This document shows positions 24,111-36,190 of a DNA stretch of 64,000 bases, in pieces. A program made the translations under genes and the position numbers. The notes beneath the pieces are model-generated. The model did no database searches and was not told the DNA's origin. It was given only the letters and a program-made list of their open reading frames with translations. The DNA comes from Ptiloglossa arizonensis (Eukaryota > Arthropoda > Insecta > Hymenoptera > Colletidae), in NCBI RefSeq assembly GCF_051014685.1, contig NW_027478459.1:620001-684000 (forward strand). The letters are read 5' to 3'. The first letter of the stretch is position 1. Every line of letters starts with the position of its first letter.

Positions 24111-26215
24111 ATCCGTTCGCGAGATATGGGAGCTTGAAGTTAAGGAATGGCTGAGAAATCATCAAAATTTTCGCAAGTCTGATACTCGAATTCGATAACT
24201 ATTATGGCCTTGGGCAAAAATACACATACCGTTGTAATCGGGCGAGTTTCTACTTTCATATGCAACAGGAAATTCTCGAGTTCGTCAATCCGTTCGCGAG
24301 ATATGGAAGTTTGAAGTTAAGGAATGGTTGAGAAACCATCAAAATTTTCCTTGTGTCTGATACTCGAAACCAATAACTGGAATGGCCTAGGAGAAAAGTA
24401 CACTCACCATTGTATTCGGGCGTGTTTCTACTTTCAGATGCAACAGGAATTTCTCGAGTTCGTCAATCCGTTCGCAAGATATGGGAGTTCGAAGTTAAGG
24501 AATGCTTGAGAAACCATCAAAATTTTCGCAAGTCTGATACTCGAAACCAATAACTACTATGGCCTAGGGCAAAAATGCATATACCGTTGTAACCGGGCGA
24601 GTTTCTGCTTTCAGATGCAATAGGAAATTCTCGAGTTCGTCAATCCGTTCGCGAGATATGTAAGTGTGAAGTTAAGGAATGGTTGAGAAACCATCAAAAT
24701 TATCGCAAGTCTGATACTCGAAACCAATAACTGGAATGGCCTAGGGGAAAAGTACACATACCATTGTAATCGGGCGAGTTTCTACTTCCAGATGCAACAG
24801 GAATTTCTCGAGTTCGTCAATCCGTTCGCGAGAAATGGGAGTTTGAAGTTAAGGAATGGTTGAGAAACCATCAAAATTTTCGCAAGTCTGATACTCGAAA
24901 CCAATAACTACAATGGCCTAAGGCAAAAATGCACATACCGTTGTAACCGGGCGAGTTTCTGCTTTCAGATGCAACAGGAATTTCTCGAGTTCGTCAATCC
25001 GTTCGCGAGATATGGGAGTTTGAATTTAAGGAAAGGTTGAGAAACCATCAAAATTTTCGCAAGTCTGATACTCGAAACCAATAACTACAAAGGCCTAGGG
25101 GAAAAATACACATACCGTTGTAATCGGGCGAGTTTCTACTTCCACATGCAACAGGAATTTCTCGAGTTCGTCAATCCGTTCGCGAGATATGGGAGTTCGA
25201 AGTTAAGGAATGGTTGAGAAACCATCAAAATTTTCGCTGGTCTAATACTCGAAACCAATAACTGGAATGGCCTAGGGGAAAAGTACACACACAATTGTAA
25301 TCGGGCGGGTTTCTACTTTAAGATACAACAGGAATTTCTCGAGTTCGTCAATGCGTTCGCGAGATATGGGAGTTTGAAGTTAAGGAATGGCTGAGAAATC
25401 ATCAAAATTTTCGCAAGTCTGATACTCGAATTCGATAACTATTATGGCCTTGGGCAAAAATACACATACCGTTGTAATCGGGCGAGTTTCTACTTTCATA
25501 TGCAACAGGAAATTCTCGAGTTCGTCAATCCGTTCGCGAGATATGGAAGTTTGAAGTTAAGGAATGGTTGAGAAACCATCAAAATTTTCCTTGTGTCTGA
25601 TACTCGAAACCAATAACTGGAATGGCCTAGGAGAAAAGTACACTCACCATTGTATTCGGGCGTGTTTCTACTTTCAGATGCAACAGGAATTTCTCGAGTT
25701 CGTCAATCCGTTCGCAAGATATGGGAGTTCGAAGTTAAGGAATGCTTGAGAAACCATCAAAATTTTCGCAAGTCTGATACTCGAAACCAATAACTACTAT
25801 GGCCTAGGGCAAAAATGCATATACCGTTGTAACCGGGCGAGTTTCTGCTTTCAGATGCAATAGGAAATTCTCGAGTTCGTCAATCCGTTCGCGAGATATG
25901 TAAGTGTGAAGTTAAGGAATGGTTGAGAAACCATCAAAATTATCGCAAGTCTGATACTCGAAACCAATAACTGGAATGGCCTAGGGGAAAAGTACACATA
26001 CCATTGTAATCGGGCGAGTTTCTACTTCCAGATGCAACAGGAATTTCTCGAGTTCGTCAATCCGTTCGCGAGAAATGGGAGTTTGAAGTTAAGGAATGGT
26101 TGAGAAACCATCAAAATTTTCGCAAGTCTGATACTCGAAACCAATAACTACAATGGCCTAAGGCAAAAATGCACATACCGTTGTAACCGGGCGAGTTTCT
26201 GCTTTCAGATGCAAT
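24110..26215 (+). repeat. 7-monomer spaced duplication (offset 1240 bp)
   Basis: Bases of about 24110-24975 recur at about 25350-26215, offset by 1240 bp. That is 7 x 177 plus one base, and the extra base is TTTTCCTTGTGTC at about 24345 (copied at 25585). Shared markers in order are ATTATGGCCTTGGG, TTCATATGCAAC, the insertion, CACTCACCATTGTATTCGGGC, CGTTCGCAAG, GGGAGTTCG, ATGCATATACC and CTTCCAGATGC. Between the copies are two monomers resembling 19.5-19.9 kb. Confidence 0.8.
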
Positions 26216-28380
26216 AGGAAATTCTCGAGTTCGACAATCCGTTCGCGAGATATGTAAGTGTGAAGTTAAGGAATGGTTGAGAAACCATCAAAATTTTCGC
26301 TGGTCGAATACTCGAAACCAATAACTGGAATGCCCTAGGGGAAAAGTACACACACCATTGTAATATGGCGGGTTTCTACTTTCAGATGCAATAGGAATTT
26401 CTCGGGTTCGTCATTCCGTTCGCGAGATATGGGAGTTTGAAGTTAAGGAATGCTTGAGAAACCATCAAAATTTTCGCAAGTCTGATACTCGGAACCAATA
26501 ACTACTATGGCCTAGGGCAAAAATGCATATACCGTTGTAACCGGGCGAGTTTCTGCTTTCAGATGCAATAGGAATTTCTCGAGTTCGTCAATCCGTTCGC
26601 GAGATATTGGGAGTTTGAAGTTAAGGTATGGTTGAGAAACCATGAAAATTTTCGCTGGTCGAATACTCGAAACCAATAACTGGAATGGCCTAGGGGAAAA
26701 GTACAATCACCATTGTAATCGGGCGGGTTTCAACTTTCAGACACAACAGGAATTTCTCGAGTTCGTCAATGCGTTCGCGAGGTATGGGAGTTTGAAGTTA
26801 AGGAATGATTGAGAAACCATCACAATTTTCGCAAGTCTGATTCTCGAAACCAATAACTACAAAGGCCTAGCGGAAAAATACACATACCGTTGTAATCGGG
26901 CGAGTTTCTACTTTCACATGCAACAGGAAATTCTCGAGTTCGTCAATCCGTTCGCGAGATATGGAAGTTTGAAGTTAAGGAATGATTGAGAAACCATCAA
27001 AATTTTCGCAAGTCTGATACTCGAATCCAATAACTACTGTGGCCTACGGCAAAAATACACATACCGTTGTAATCGGGCGAGTTTCTGCTTTCAGATGCAA
27101 TAGGAAATTCTCGAGTTCGTCAATCCGTTCGCGAGATATGGAAGTTTGAAGTTAAGGAATGATTGAGAAACCATCAAAATTTTCGCAAGTCTGATACTCG
27201 AATCCAATAACTACTGTGGCCTAGGGCAAAAATTCACATACGGTTGTAATCGGGCGAGTTTCTGCTTTCAGATTCAATAGGAAATTCTCGAGTTCGTCTA
27301 TCCGTTCGCGAGATATGGAAGTTTGAGGTTAAGGAATGCTTGAGAAACCATCAAAATTTTCGCTGGCTGATACTCGAAACCAATAACTACTATGGCCTAG
27401 GGCAAAAATGCATATACCGTTGTATCCGGGCGAGTTTCTGCTTTCAGATGCAATAGGAATTTCTCGAGTTCGTCAATCCGTTCGCGAGATATGTAAGTGT
27501 GAAGTTAAGGAATGGTTGAGAAACCATCAAAATTATCGCAAGTCTGATACTCGAAACCAATAACTGGAATGGCCTAGGGGAAAAGTACACATACCATTGT
27601 AATCGGGCGAGTTTCTACTTTCAGATGCAACAGGAATTTCTCGAGTTCGTCAATCCGTTCGCGAAAAATGGCAGTTTGAAGTTACGGAATGGTTGTGAAA
27701 CCATCAACATTTTCGCAATTGTGATGCTAGAAACGAATAACTGGAATGGCCTAGGGGAAAAGTACACATACCATTGTAATCGGGCGAGTTTCTACTTTCA
27801 GATGCAACAGGAATTTCTCGAGTTCGTCAATGCGTTCGCGAGATATGGGAGTTTGAAGTTAAGGAATGGCTGAGAAATCATAAAAATTTTCGCAAGTCTG
27901 ATACTCGAATTCGATAACTATTATGGCCTTGGGCAAAAATACACATACCGTTGTAATCGGGCGAGTTTCTGCTTTTAGATGCAATAGGAAATTCTCGAGT
28001 TCGTCAATCCGTTCGCGAGATATGTAAGTGTGAAGTTAAGGAATGGTTGAGAAACCATCAAAATTATCGCAAGTCTGATACTCGAAACCAATAACTACAA
28101 TGGCCTAGGGGAAAAATACACATACCGTTGTAATCGGGCGAGTTTCTGCTTTCAGATTGAATAGGAAATTCTGGAGTTCGTCAATCCGTACGCGAGATTT
28201 GGAAGTTTGAAGTTAAGGAATGATTGAGAAACCATCGAAATTTTCGCAAGTCTGATTCTCGAAACCAATAACTACAAAGGCCTAGCGGAAAAATACACAT
28301 ACCGTTGTAATCGGGCGAGTGTCTACTTTCACATGCAACGGGAATTTCTCGAGTTCGTCTATCCGTTGGCGAGATATGGA
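26216..28380 (+). repeat. Central-subfamily mosaic with two recopied segments
   Basis: 26.2-26.45 kb matches the 5-mer block at 22.3-22.56 kb. 26.74-27.24 kb is the third copy of the GATTCTCG/CCTAGCGG block. 27.38-27.9 kb matches 13.37-13.9 kb, including the divergent GATGCTAGAAACG monomer near 27724. Single-base changes of length are GATATTGGG near 26606 (+1) and CGCTGGCTGATAC near 27361 (-1). No gene; all is satellite. Confidence 0.75.
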
Positions 28381-29560
28381 AGTTTAAAGTTAAGGAATGA
28401 TTGAGAAACCATCAAAATTTTCGCAAGTCTGATACTCGAAACCAATAACTGGAAGGGCCTAGGTGAAAAGTACACACACCATTGTAATCTGGCGGGTTTC
28501 TACTTTCAGATGCAATAGGAACTTCTCGAGTTCGTCATTCCGTTCGCGAGATATGGGAGTTTGAAATTAAGGAATGTTTGAGAAACCATCAAAATTTTCA
28601 CTGGTCTGATACTCGAAACCAATAACTGGAATGGCCTAGGAGAAAAGTACACACACCACTGTAATCGGGCGGGTTTCCACTTTCAGATACAACAGGAATT
28701 TCTCGAGTTCGTCAATGCGTTCGCGAGATATGGGAGTTTGAAGTTAAGGAATGGCTGAGAAATCATCAAAATTTTCGCAAGTCTGATACTCGAATCCAAT
28801 AACTATTATGGCCTAGGGCAAAAATACACATACCGTTGTAATCGGGCGAGTTTCTACTTTCACATGCAACGGGAATTTCTCGAGTTCGTCTATCCGTTCA
28901 CGAGATATGGGAGTTTGAAGTTAAGGAATGCTTGAGAAACCATCAAAATTTTCGCAAGTCTGATACTCGAATCCAATAACTATTATGGCCTAGGGCAAAA
29001 ATTCACACACCGTTGTAATCGGGCGAGTTTCTGCTTTCAATTGCAATAGGAAATTCTCGAGTTCGTCAATCCGTTCGCGAGATATGGAAGTTTGAAGTTA
29101 AGGAATGATTGAGAAACCATCAAAATTTTCGCAAGTCTGATACTCGAAACCAGTAACTGGAAGGGCCTAGGTGAAAAGTACACACACCATTGTAATCTGG
29201 AGGGTTTCTACTTTCAGATGCAATAGGAACTTCTCGAGTTCGTCACTCCGTTCGCGAGATATGGGAGTTTGAAATTAAGGAATGTTTGAGAAACCATCAA
29301 AATTTTCACTGGTCTGATACTCGAAACCAATAACTGGAATGGCCTAGGAGAAAAGTACACACACCACTGTAATCGGGCGGGTTTCCACTTTCAGATACAA
29401 CAGGAATTTCTCGAGTTCGTCAATGCGTTCGCGAGATATGGGAGTTTGAAGTTAAGGAATGGCTGAGAAATCATCAAAATTTTCGCAAGTCTGATACTCG
29501 AATCCAATAACTATTATGGCCTAGGGCAAAAATACACATACCGTTGTAATCGGGCGAGTT
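28380..29560 (+). repeat. 4-monomer higher-order repeat, 708 bp, about 1.7 copies
   Basis: CTGGAAGGGCCTAGGTG lies at 28449 and 29157, 708 bp apart (4 x 177). AATCTGG, ATAGGAACTTCTCGAG, TTTCACTGGTC, CCACTGTAATCGGGCGGG and ATTATGGCC follow in the same order in both copies. Confidence 0.8.
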
Positions 29561-30055
29561 TCTGCTTTTAGATGCAATAGGAAATTCTCGAGTTCGTCAA
29601 TCCGTTCGCGAGATATGGAAGTTTGAACTTAAGGAATGATTGAGAAACCATCAAAATTTTCGCAAGTCTGATACTCGAATCCAATAACTACTGTGGCCTA
29701 GGGCAAAAATACACATACCGTTGTAATCGGGCGAGTTTCTGCTTTCAGATGCAATAGGAAATTCTCGAGTTCGTCTATCCGTTCGCGAGATATGGGAGTT
29801 TGAAGTTAAGGAATGATTGAGAAACCATCAAAATTTTCGCAAGTCTGATTCTCGAAACCAATAACTACAAAGGCCTAGCGGAAAAATACACATACCGTTG
29901 TAATCGAGCGAGTTTCTACTTTCATATGCAACAGGAAATTCTCGAGTTCGAAAATCCGTTCGCGCGATATGGAAGTTTGAAGTTAAGGAATGGTTGAGAA
30001 ACCATCAAAATTTTCCTTGTGTCTGATACTCGAAACCAATAACTGGAATGGCCTA
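28860..30055 (+). repeat. Long-range copy of 15.4-16.6 kb (distance 13.46 kb)
   Basis: The same private variants appear in the same order as at 15.4-16.6 kb: CAACGGGAATTTCTCGAG with TCTATCCGTTCACGAG, AAAAATTCACA, CTGGAAGGGCC, TTTCACTGGTC, ACTACTGTGG, CCTAGCGG, TTCATATGC and TTTTCCTTGTGTC. It overlaps the local 4-mer, which appears to have been amplified here but not at the 15.4-kb copy. Edges are estimated by eye. Confidence 0.78.
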
Positions 30056-33000
30056 GGAGAAAAGTACACTCACCATTGTATTCGGGCGTGTTTCTACTTT
30101 CAGATGCAACAGGAATTTCTCGAGTTCGTCAATCCGTTCGCAAGATATGGGAGTTCCAAGTTAAGGAATGCTTGAGAAACCATCAAAATTTTCGCAAGTC
30201 TGATACTCGAAACCAATAACTACTATGGCCTAGGGCAAAAATGCATATACCGTTGTAACCGGGCGAGTTTCTGCTTTCAGATGCAATAGGAAATTCTCGA
30301 GTTCGACAATCCGTTCGCGAGATATGGAAGTGTGAAAATAAGGAATGGTTGAGAAACCATCAAAATTTTCGCAAGTCTGATACTCGAAACCAATAACTTC
30401 AAAGGCCTAGGGGAAAAATACACATTCCGTTGTAATCGGGCGAGTTTCTACTTTCAGATGCAACAGGAATTTCTCGAGTTCGTCAATCCGTTCGCGAGAT
30501 ATGGAAGTGTGAAAATAAGGAATGGTTGAGAAACCATCAAAATTATCGCAAGTCTGATACTCGAAACCAATAACTATAAATGCCTAGGGGAAAAATACAC
30601 ATACCATTGTAATCGGGCGAGTTTCTGCTGTCAGATGCAATAGGAAATTCTCGAGTACGTCAATCCGTTCGCGAGATATGGAAGTTTGAAGTTAAGGAAT
30701 GCTTGAGAAACCAACAAAATTTTCGCTGGTCTGATACTCGAAACCAACAACTCGATTGGCCTAGGGGAAAAGTACACACACCGTTGTAATCGGGCGAGTT
30801 TCTGCTTTCAGATGTAATAGGAAATTCTCGAGTTCGTCAATCCGTTCGCGAGATATGGAAGTGTGAAAATAAGGAATGGTTGAGAAACCATCAAAATTAT
30901 CGCAAGTCTGATACTCGAAACCAATAACTTCAAAGGCCTAGGGGAAAAATACACATACCGTTGTAATCGGGCGACTTTCTACTTTCACATGCAACAGGAA
31001 TTTCTCGTGTTCGTCAATCCGTTCGCGGTATATGGGAATTTGAAGTTAAGGAATGGTTGAGAAATCATCAAAATTTTCGCAAGTCCGATACGCGAATCCA
31101 ATAACTACAATGGCCTAGGGCAAAAATACACATACCGTTGTAATCGGGCGAGTTTCTACTTTCAGATGCAACAGGAATTTCTCGAGTTCGTCAATCCGTT
31201 CGCGAGATATGGGAGTTTGAAGTTAAGGAATGCTTGAGAAACCATCAAAATTTTCGCTGGTCTGATACTCGAAACCAACAACTGGAATGGCCTAGGGGAA
31301 AAGTACACACACCGTTGTAATCGGGCGAGTTTCTGCATTCAGATGCAATAGGAAATTCTCAAGTTCGTCAATCCGTTCGCGAGATATGGAAGTTTGAAGT
31401 TAAGGAATGCTTGAGAAACCATCATAATTTTCGCTGGTCTGATACTCGAAACGAACAACTGGAATGGCCTAGGGGAAAAGTACACACACCGTTGTAATCG
31501 GGCGAGTTTCTGCATTCAGATGCAACAGGAATTTCTCGAGTTCGTCAATCCGTTCGCGAGATATGGGTGTTTGAAGTTAAGGAATGGTTGAGAAACCATC
31601 ACAATTTTCCGCAAGTCTGATACTTGAAATCAATAACTACTAGGTCCTAGGGGAAAAATACACATACCGTTGTAATCGGGCGTGTTTCTGCTTTCAGATG
31701 CAATAGGAAATTCTCGAGTTTCTCAATCCGTTCGCGAGATATGGGAGTTGGAAATTAAGGAATGGTTGAGAAACCATCAAAATTTTCGCAAGTCTGATAC
31801 TCGAAACCAATAACTATAAATGCCTAGGGGAAAAATACACACACCATTGTAATCGGGCGAGTTTCTGCTGTCAGATGCAATAGGAAATTCTCGAGTTCGT
31901 CAATCCGTTCGCGAGATATGGGTGTTTGAAGTTAAGGAATGGTTGAGAAACCATCACAATTTTCCGCAAGTCTGATACTTGAAATCAATAACTACTAGGT
32001 CCTAGGGGAAAAATACACATACCGTTGTAATCGGGCGTGTTTCTGCTTTCAGATGCAATAGGAAATTCTCGAGTTTCTCAATCCGTTCGCGAGATATGGG
32101 AGTTGGAAATTAAGGAATGGTTGAGAAACCATCAAAATTTTCGCAAGTCTGATACTCGAAACCAATAACTACAAATGCCTAGGGGAAAAATACACATACC
32201 ATTGTAATCGGGCGAGTTTCTGCTGTCAGATGCAATAGGAAATTCTCAATTTCGTCAATCCGTTCGCGAGATATGGAAGTTTGAAGTTAAGGAATGCTTG
32301 GGAAACCATCAAAATTTTCGCTGGTCTGATACTCGAAACCAACAACTGGAATGGCCTAGGGGAAAAGTACACACACCGTTGTAATCGGGCGAGTTTCTGC
32401 TTTCAGATGTAATAGGAAATTCTCGAGTTCGTCAACCCGTCCGCGAGATATGGAAGTGTGAAAATAACGAATGGTTGAGAAACCATCAAAATTTTCGCAT
32501 GTCTGATACTCGAAACCAATAACTTCAAAGGCCTAGGGGAAAAATACACATACCGTTGTAATCGGGCGACTTTCTACTTTCACATGCAACCGGAATTTCT
32601 CGAGTTCGTCCATCCGTCCGCGAGATATGGAAGTGTGAAAATAAGGAATGGTTGAGAAACCATCAAAATTTTCGCAAGTCTGATACTCGAAACCAATAAC
32701 TTCAAAGGCCTAGGGGAAAAATACACATACCGTTGTAATCGGGCGACTTTCTACTTTCACATGCAACAGGAATTTCTCGAGTTCGTAAATCCGTTCGCGA
32801 GATATGGGATTTTGAAGTTAATAAATGGTTGAGAAACCATCAAAATTTTCGCAAGTCTGATACTCGAAACCAATAACTACAAATGCCTAGGGGAAAAATA
32901 CACATACCATTGTAATCGGGCGAGTTTCTGCTGTCGGATGCAATAGGAAATTCTCGAGTTCGTCAATCCGTTCGCGAGATATGAAAGTTTGAAGTTAAGG

Positions 33001-33545
33001 AATGCATGAGAAACCATCAAAATTTTCGCTGGTCTGATAATCGAAACCAACAACTACTATGGCCTAGGGCAAAAATACACATACCGTTGTAATGGGGCGA
33101 GTTTCTGCATTCAGATGCAATAGGAAATTCTCGAGTTCGTCAATCCGTTCGCGAGATATGGAAGTTTGAAGTTAAGGAATGCTTGAGAAACCATCAAAAT
33201 TTTCGCTGGTCTGATACTCGAAACGAACAACTGGAATGGCCTAGGGGAAAAGTACACACACCGTTGTAATCGGGCGAGTTTCTGCATTCAGATGCAATAG
33301 GAAATTCTCGAGTTCGTCAATCCGTTCGCGAGATATGGAAGTTTGAAGTTAAGGAATGCTTGAGAAACCATCAAAATTTTCGCTGGTCTGATACTCGAAA
33401 CCAACAACTGGAATGGCCTAGGGGAAAAGTACACACACCGTTGTAATCGGGCGAGTTTCTGCTTTCAGATGCAACAGGAAATTCTCGAGTTCGACAATCC
33501 GTTCGCGAGATATGGAAGTGTGAAAATAAGGAATGGTTGAGAAAC
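30055..33545 (+). repeat. Transition zone: central to outer subfamily
   Basis: The last ATGCATATACC monomer is near 30241. ACTTCAAA types reappear near 30396 and TGCTGTCAG types near 30625. From there on only outer-type monomers are seen. Two monomers with the +1 insertion ACAATTTTCCGCAAG (near 31602 and 31957) sit 355 bp apart as part of a locally duplicated dimer. The join is a change of monomer type, with no break in the 177-bp phase. No unique DNA marks the boundary. Confidence 0.78.
30425..30441 (+). other. CENP-B-box-like 17-mer, best-matching variant (first occurrence)
   Basis: TTCCGTTGTAATCGGGC matches the nine core bases of the mammalian CENP-B box (NTTCGNNNNANNCGGGN) at eight positions; only the second T differs. 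The common monomer form, with ACCG or CACCG at this place, matches seven of nine. Binding by any protein is not shown, and the organism may lack CENP-B. Confidence 0.4.
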
Positions 33546-35315
33546 CATCAAAATTTTCGCTGGTCTGATACTCGAAACGAACAACTGGAATGGCCTAGGG
33601 GAAAAGTACACACACCGTTGTAATCGGGCGAGATTCTGCATTCAGATGCAATAGGAAATTCTCGAGTTCGTCAATCCGTTCGCGAGATATGAAAGTTTGA
33701 AGTTAAGGAATGCATGAGAAACCATCAAAATTTTCGCTGGTCTGATACTCGAAACCAACAACTACTATGGCCTAGGGCAAAAATACACATTCCGTTGTAA
33801 TGGGGCGAGTTTCTGCATTCAGATGCAATAGGAAATTCTCGAGTTCGTCAATCCGTTCGCGAGATATGGAAGTTTGAAGTTAAGGAATGCTTGAGAAACC
33901 ATCAAAATTTTCGCTGGTCTGATACTCGAAACGAACAACTGGAATGGCCTAGGGGAAAAGTACACACACCGTTGTAATCGGGCGAGTTTCTGCATTCAGA
34001 TTCAATAGGAAATTCTCGAGTTCGTCAATCCGTTCGCGAGATATGAAAGTTTGAAGTTAAGGAATGCATGAGACACCATCAAAATTTTCGCTGGTCTGAT
34101 ACTCGAAACCAACAACTACTATGGTCTAGGGCAGAAATACACATTCCGTTGTAATCGGGCGAGTTTCTGCATTCAGATGCAATAGGAAATTCTCGAGTTC
34201 GTCAATCCGTTCGCGAGATATGGAAGTTTGAAGTTAAGGAATGCTTGAGAAACCATCAAAATTTTCGCTGGTCTGATACTCGAAACGAACAACTGGAATG
34301 GCCTAGGGGAAAAGTACACACACCGTTGTAATCGGGCGAGTTTCTGCATTCAGATGCAATAGGAAATTCTCGAGTTCGTCAATCCGTTCGCGAGATATGG
34401 AAGTTTGAAGTTAAGGAATGCTTGAGAAACCATCAAAATTTTCGCTGGTCTGATACTCGAAACCAACAACTGGAATGGCCTAGGGGAAAAGTACACACAC
34501 CGTTGTAATCGGGCGAGATTCTGCATTCAGATGCAATAGGAAATTCTCGAGTTCGTCAATCCGTTCGCGAGATATGAAAGTTTGAAGTTAAGGAATGCAT
34601 GAGAAACCATCAAAATTTTCGCTGGTCTGATACTCGAAACCAACAACTACTATGGCCTAGGGCAAAAATACACATACCGTTGTAATGGGGCGAGTTTCTG
34701 CATTCAGATGCAATAGGAAATTCTCGAGTTCGTCAATCCGTTCGCGAGATATGGAAGTTTGAAGTTAAGGAATGCTTGAGAAACCATCAAAATTTTCGCT
34801 GGTCTGATACTCGAAACGAACAACTGGAATGGCCTAGGGGAAAAGTACACACACCGTTGTAATCGGGCGAGTTTCTGCATTCAGATGCAATAGGAAATTC
34901 TCGAGTTCGTCAATCCGTTCGCGAGATATGAAAGTTTGAAGTTAAGGAATGCATGAGACACCATCAAAATTTTCGCTGGTCTGATACTCGAAACCAACAA
35001 CTACTATGGTCTAGGGCAGAAATACACATTCCGTTGTAATCGGGCGAGTTTCTGCATTCAGATGCAATAGGAAATTCTCGAGTTCGTCAATCCGTTCGCG
35101 AGATATGGAAGTTTGAAGTTAAGGAATGCTTGAGAAACCATCAAAATTTTCGCTGGTCTGATACTCGAAACGAACAACTGGAATGGCCTAGGGGAAAAGT
35201 ACACACACCGTTGTAATCGGGCGAGTTTCTGCATTCAGATGCAATAGGAAATTCTCGAGTTCGTCAATCCGTTCGCGAGATATGGAAGTTTGAAGTTAAG
35301 GAATGCTTGAGAAAC
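33545..35315 (+). repeat. 5-monomer higher-order repeat, 885 bp, two tandem copies
   Basis: CAACTACTAT lies at 33759, 34113, 34644 and 34998, spaced 354, 531 and 354 bp, so the 2+3 pattern repeats with an 885-bp period. GAGATTCTGCATTC at 33630 and 34515 confirms it. The units combine GAAAGTTTG/GCATGAG, GCTTGAG with CGAACAACTGG, and GCTTGAG with CCAACAACTGG monomers. Confidence 0.85.
34144..34160 (+). other. CENP-B-box-like 17-mer in the 5-mer HOR
   Basis: Same 8-of-9 variant as at 30425. It recurs with the HOR at 35029, 35560 and 36091, so it is spread by local amplification. Confidence 0.4.
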
Positions 35316-36190
35316 CATCAAAATTTTCGCTGGTCTGATACTCGAAACCAACAACTGGAATGGCCTAGGGGAAAAGTACACACACCGTTGTAATCGGGCG
35401 AGTTTCTGCTTTCAGATGCAACAGGAAATTCTCGAGTTCGACAATCCGTTCGCGAGATATGAAAGTTTGAAGTTAAGGAATGCATGAGAAACCATCAAAA
35501 TTTTCGCTGGTCTGATACTCGAAACCAACAACTACTATGGTCTAGGGCAAAAATACACATTCCGTTGTAATCGGGCGAGTTTCTGCATTCAGATGCAATA
35601 GGAAATTCTCGAGTTCGTCAATCCGTTCGCGAGATATGGAAGTTTGAAGTTAAGGAATGCTTGAGAAACCATCAAAATTTTCGCTGGTCTGATACTCGAA
35701 ACGAACAACTGGAATGGCCTAGGGGAAAAGTACACACACCGTTGTAATCGGGCGAGTTTCTGCATTCAGATGCAATAGGAAATTCTCGAGTTCGTCAATC
35801 CGTTCGCGAGATATGGAAGTTTGAAGTTAAGGAATGCTTGAGAAACCATCAAAATTTTCGCTGGTCTGATACTCGAAACCAACAACTGGAATGGCCTAGG
35901 GGAAAAGTACACACACCGTTGTAATCGGGCGAGTTTCTGCTTTCAGATGCAACAGGAAATTCTCGAGTTCGACAATCCGTTCGCGAGATATGAAAGTTTG
36001 AAGTTAAGGAATGCATGAGAAACCATCAAAATTTTCGCTGGTCTGATACTCGAAACCAACAACTACTATGGTCTAGGGCAAAAATACACATTCCGTTGTA
36101 ATCGGGCGAGTTTCTGCATTCAGATGCAATAGGAAATTCTCGAGTTCGTCAATCCGTTCGCGAGATATGGAAGTTTGAAGTTAAGGAATG
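34929..36190 (+). repeat. 3-monomer higher-order repeat, 531 bp, about 2.4 copies
   Basis: CAACTACTATGGTCTAGGG occurs at 34998, 35529 and 36060, spaced 531 bp (3 x 177). Each unit ends with CAACAGGAAATTCTCGAG and TTCGACAATCCG. It overlaps the end of the 5-mer and shares its monomers, so the trimer probably arose from the 5-mer by loss of two monomers followed by amplification. Confidence 0.83.

Noticed and set aside
26512..26706. Minus-strand open frame of 64 codons, and another at 50021-50218
   Set aside because: They are the reverse complement of ordinary monomers, with no domain, no repeat-independent sequence and no promoter context.
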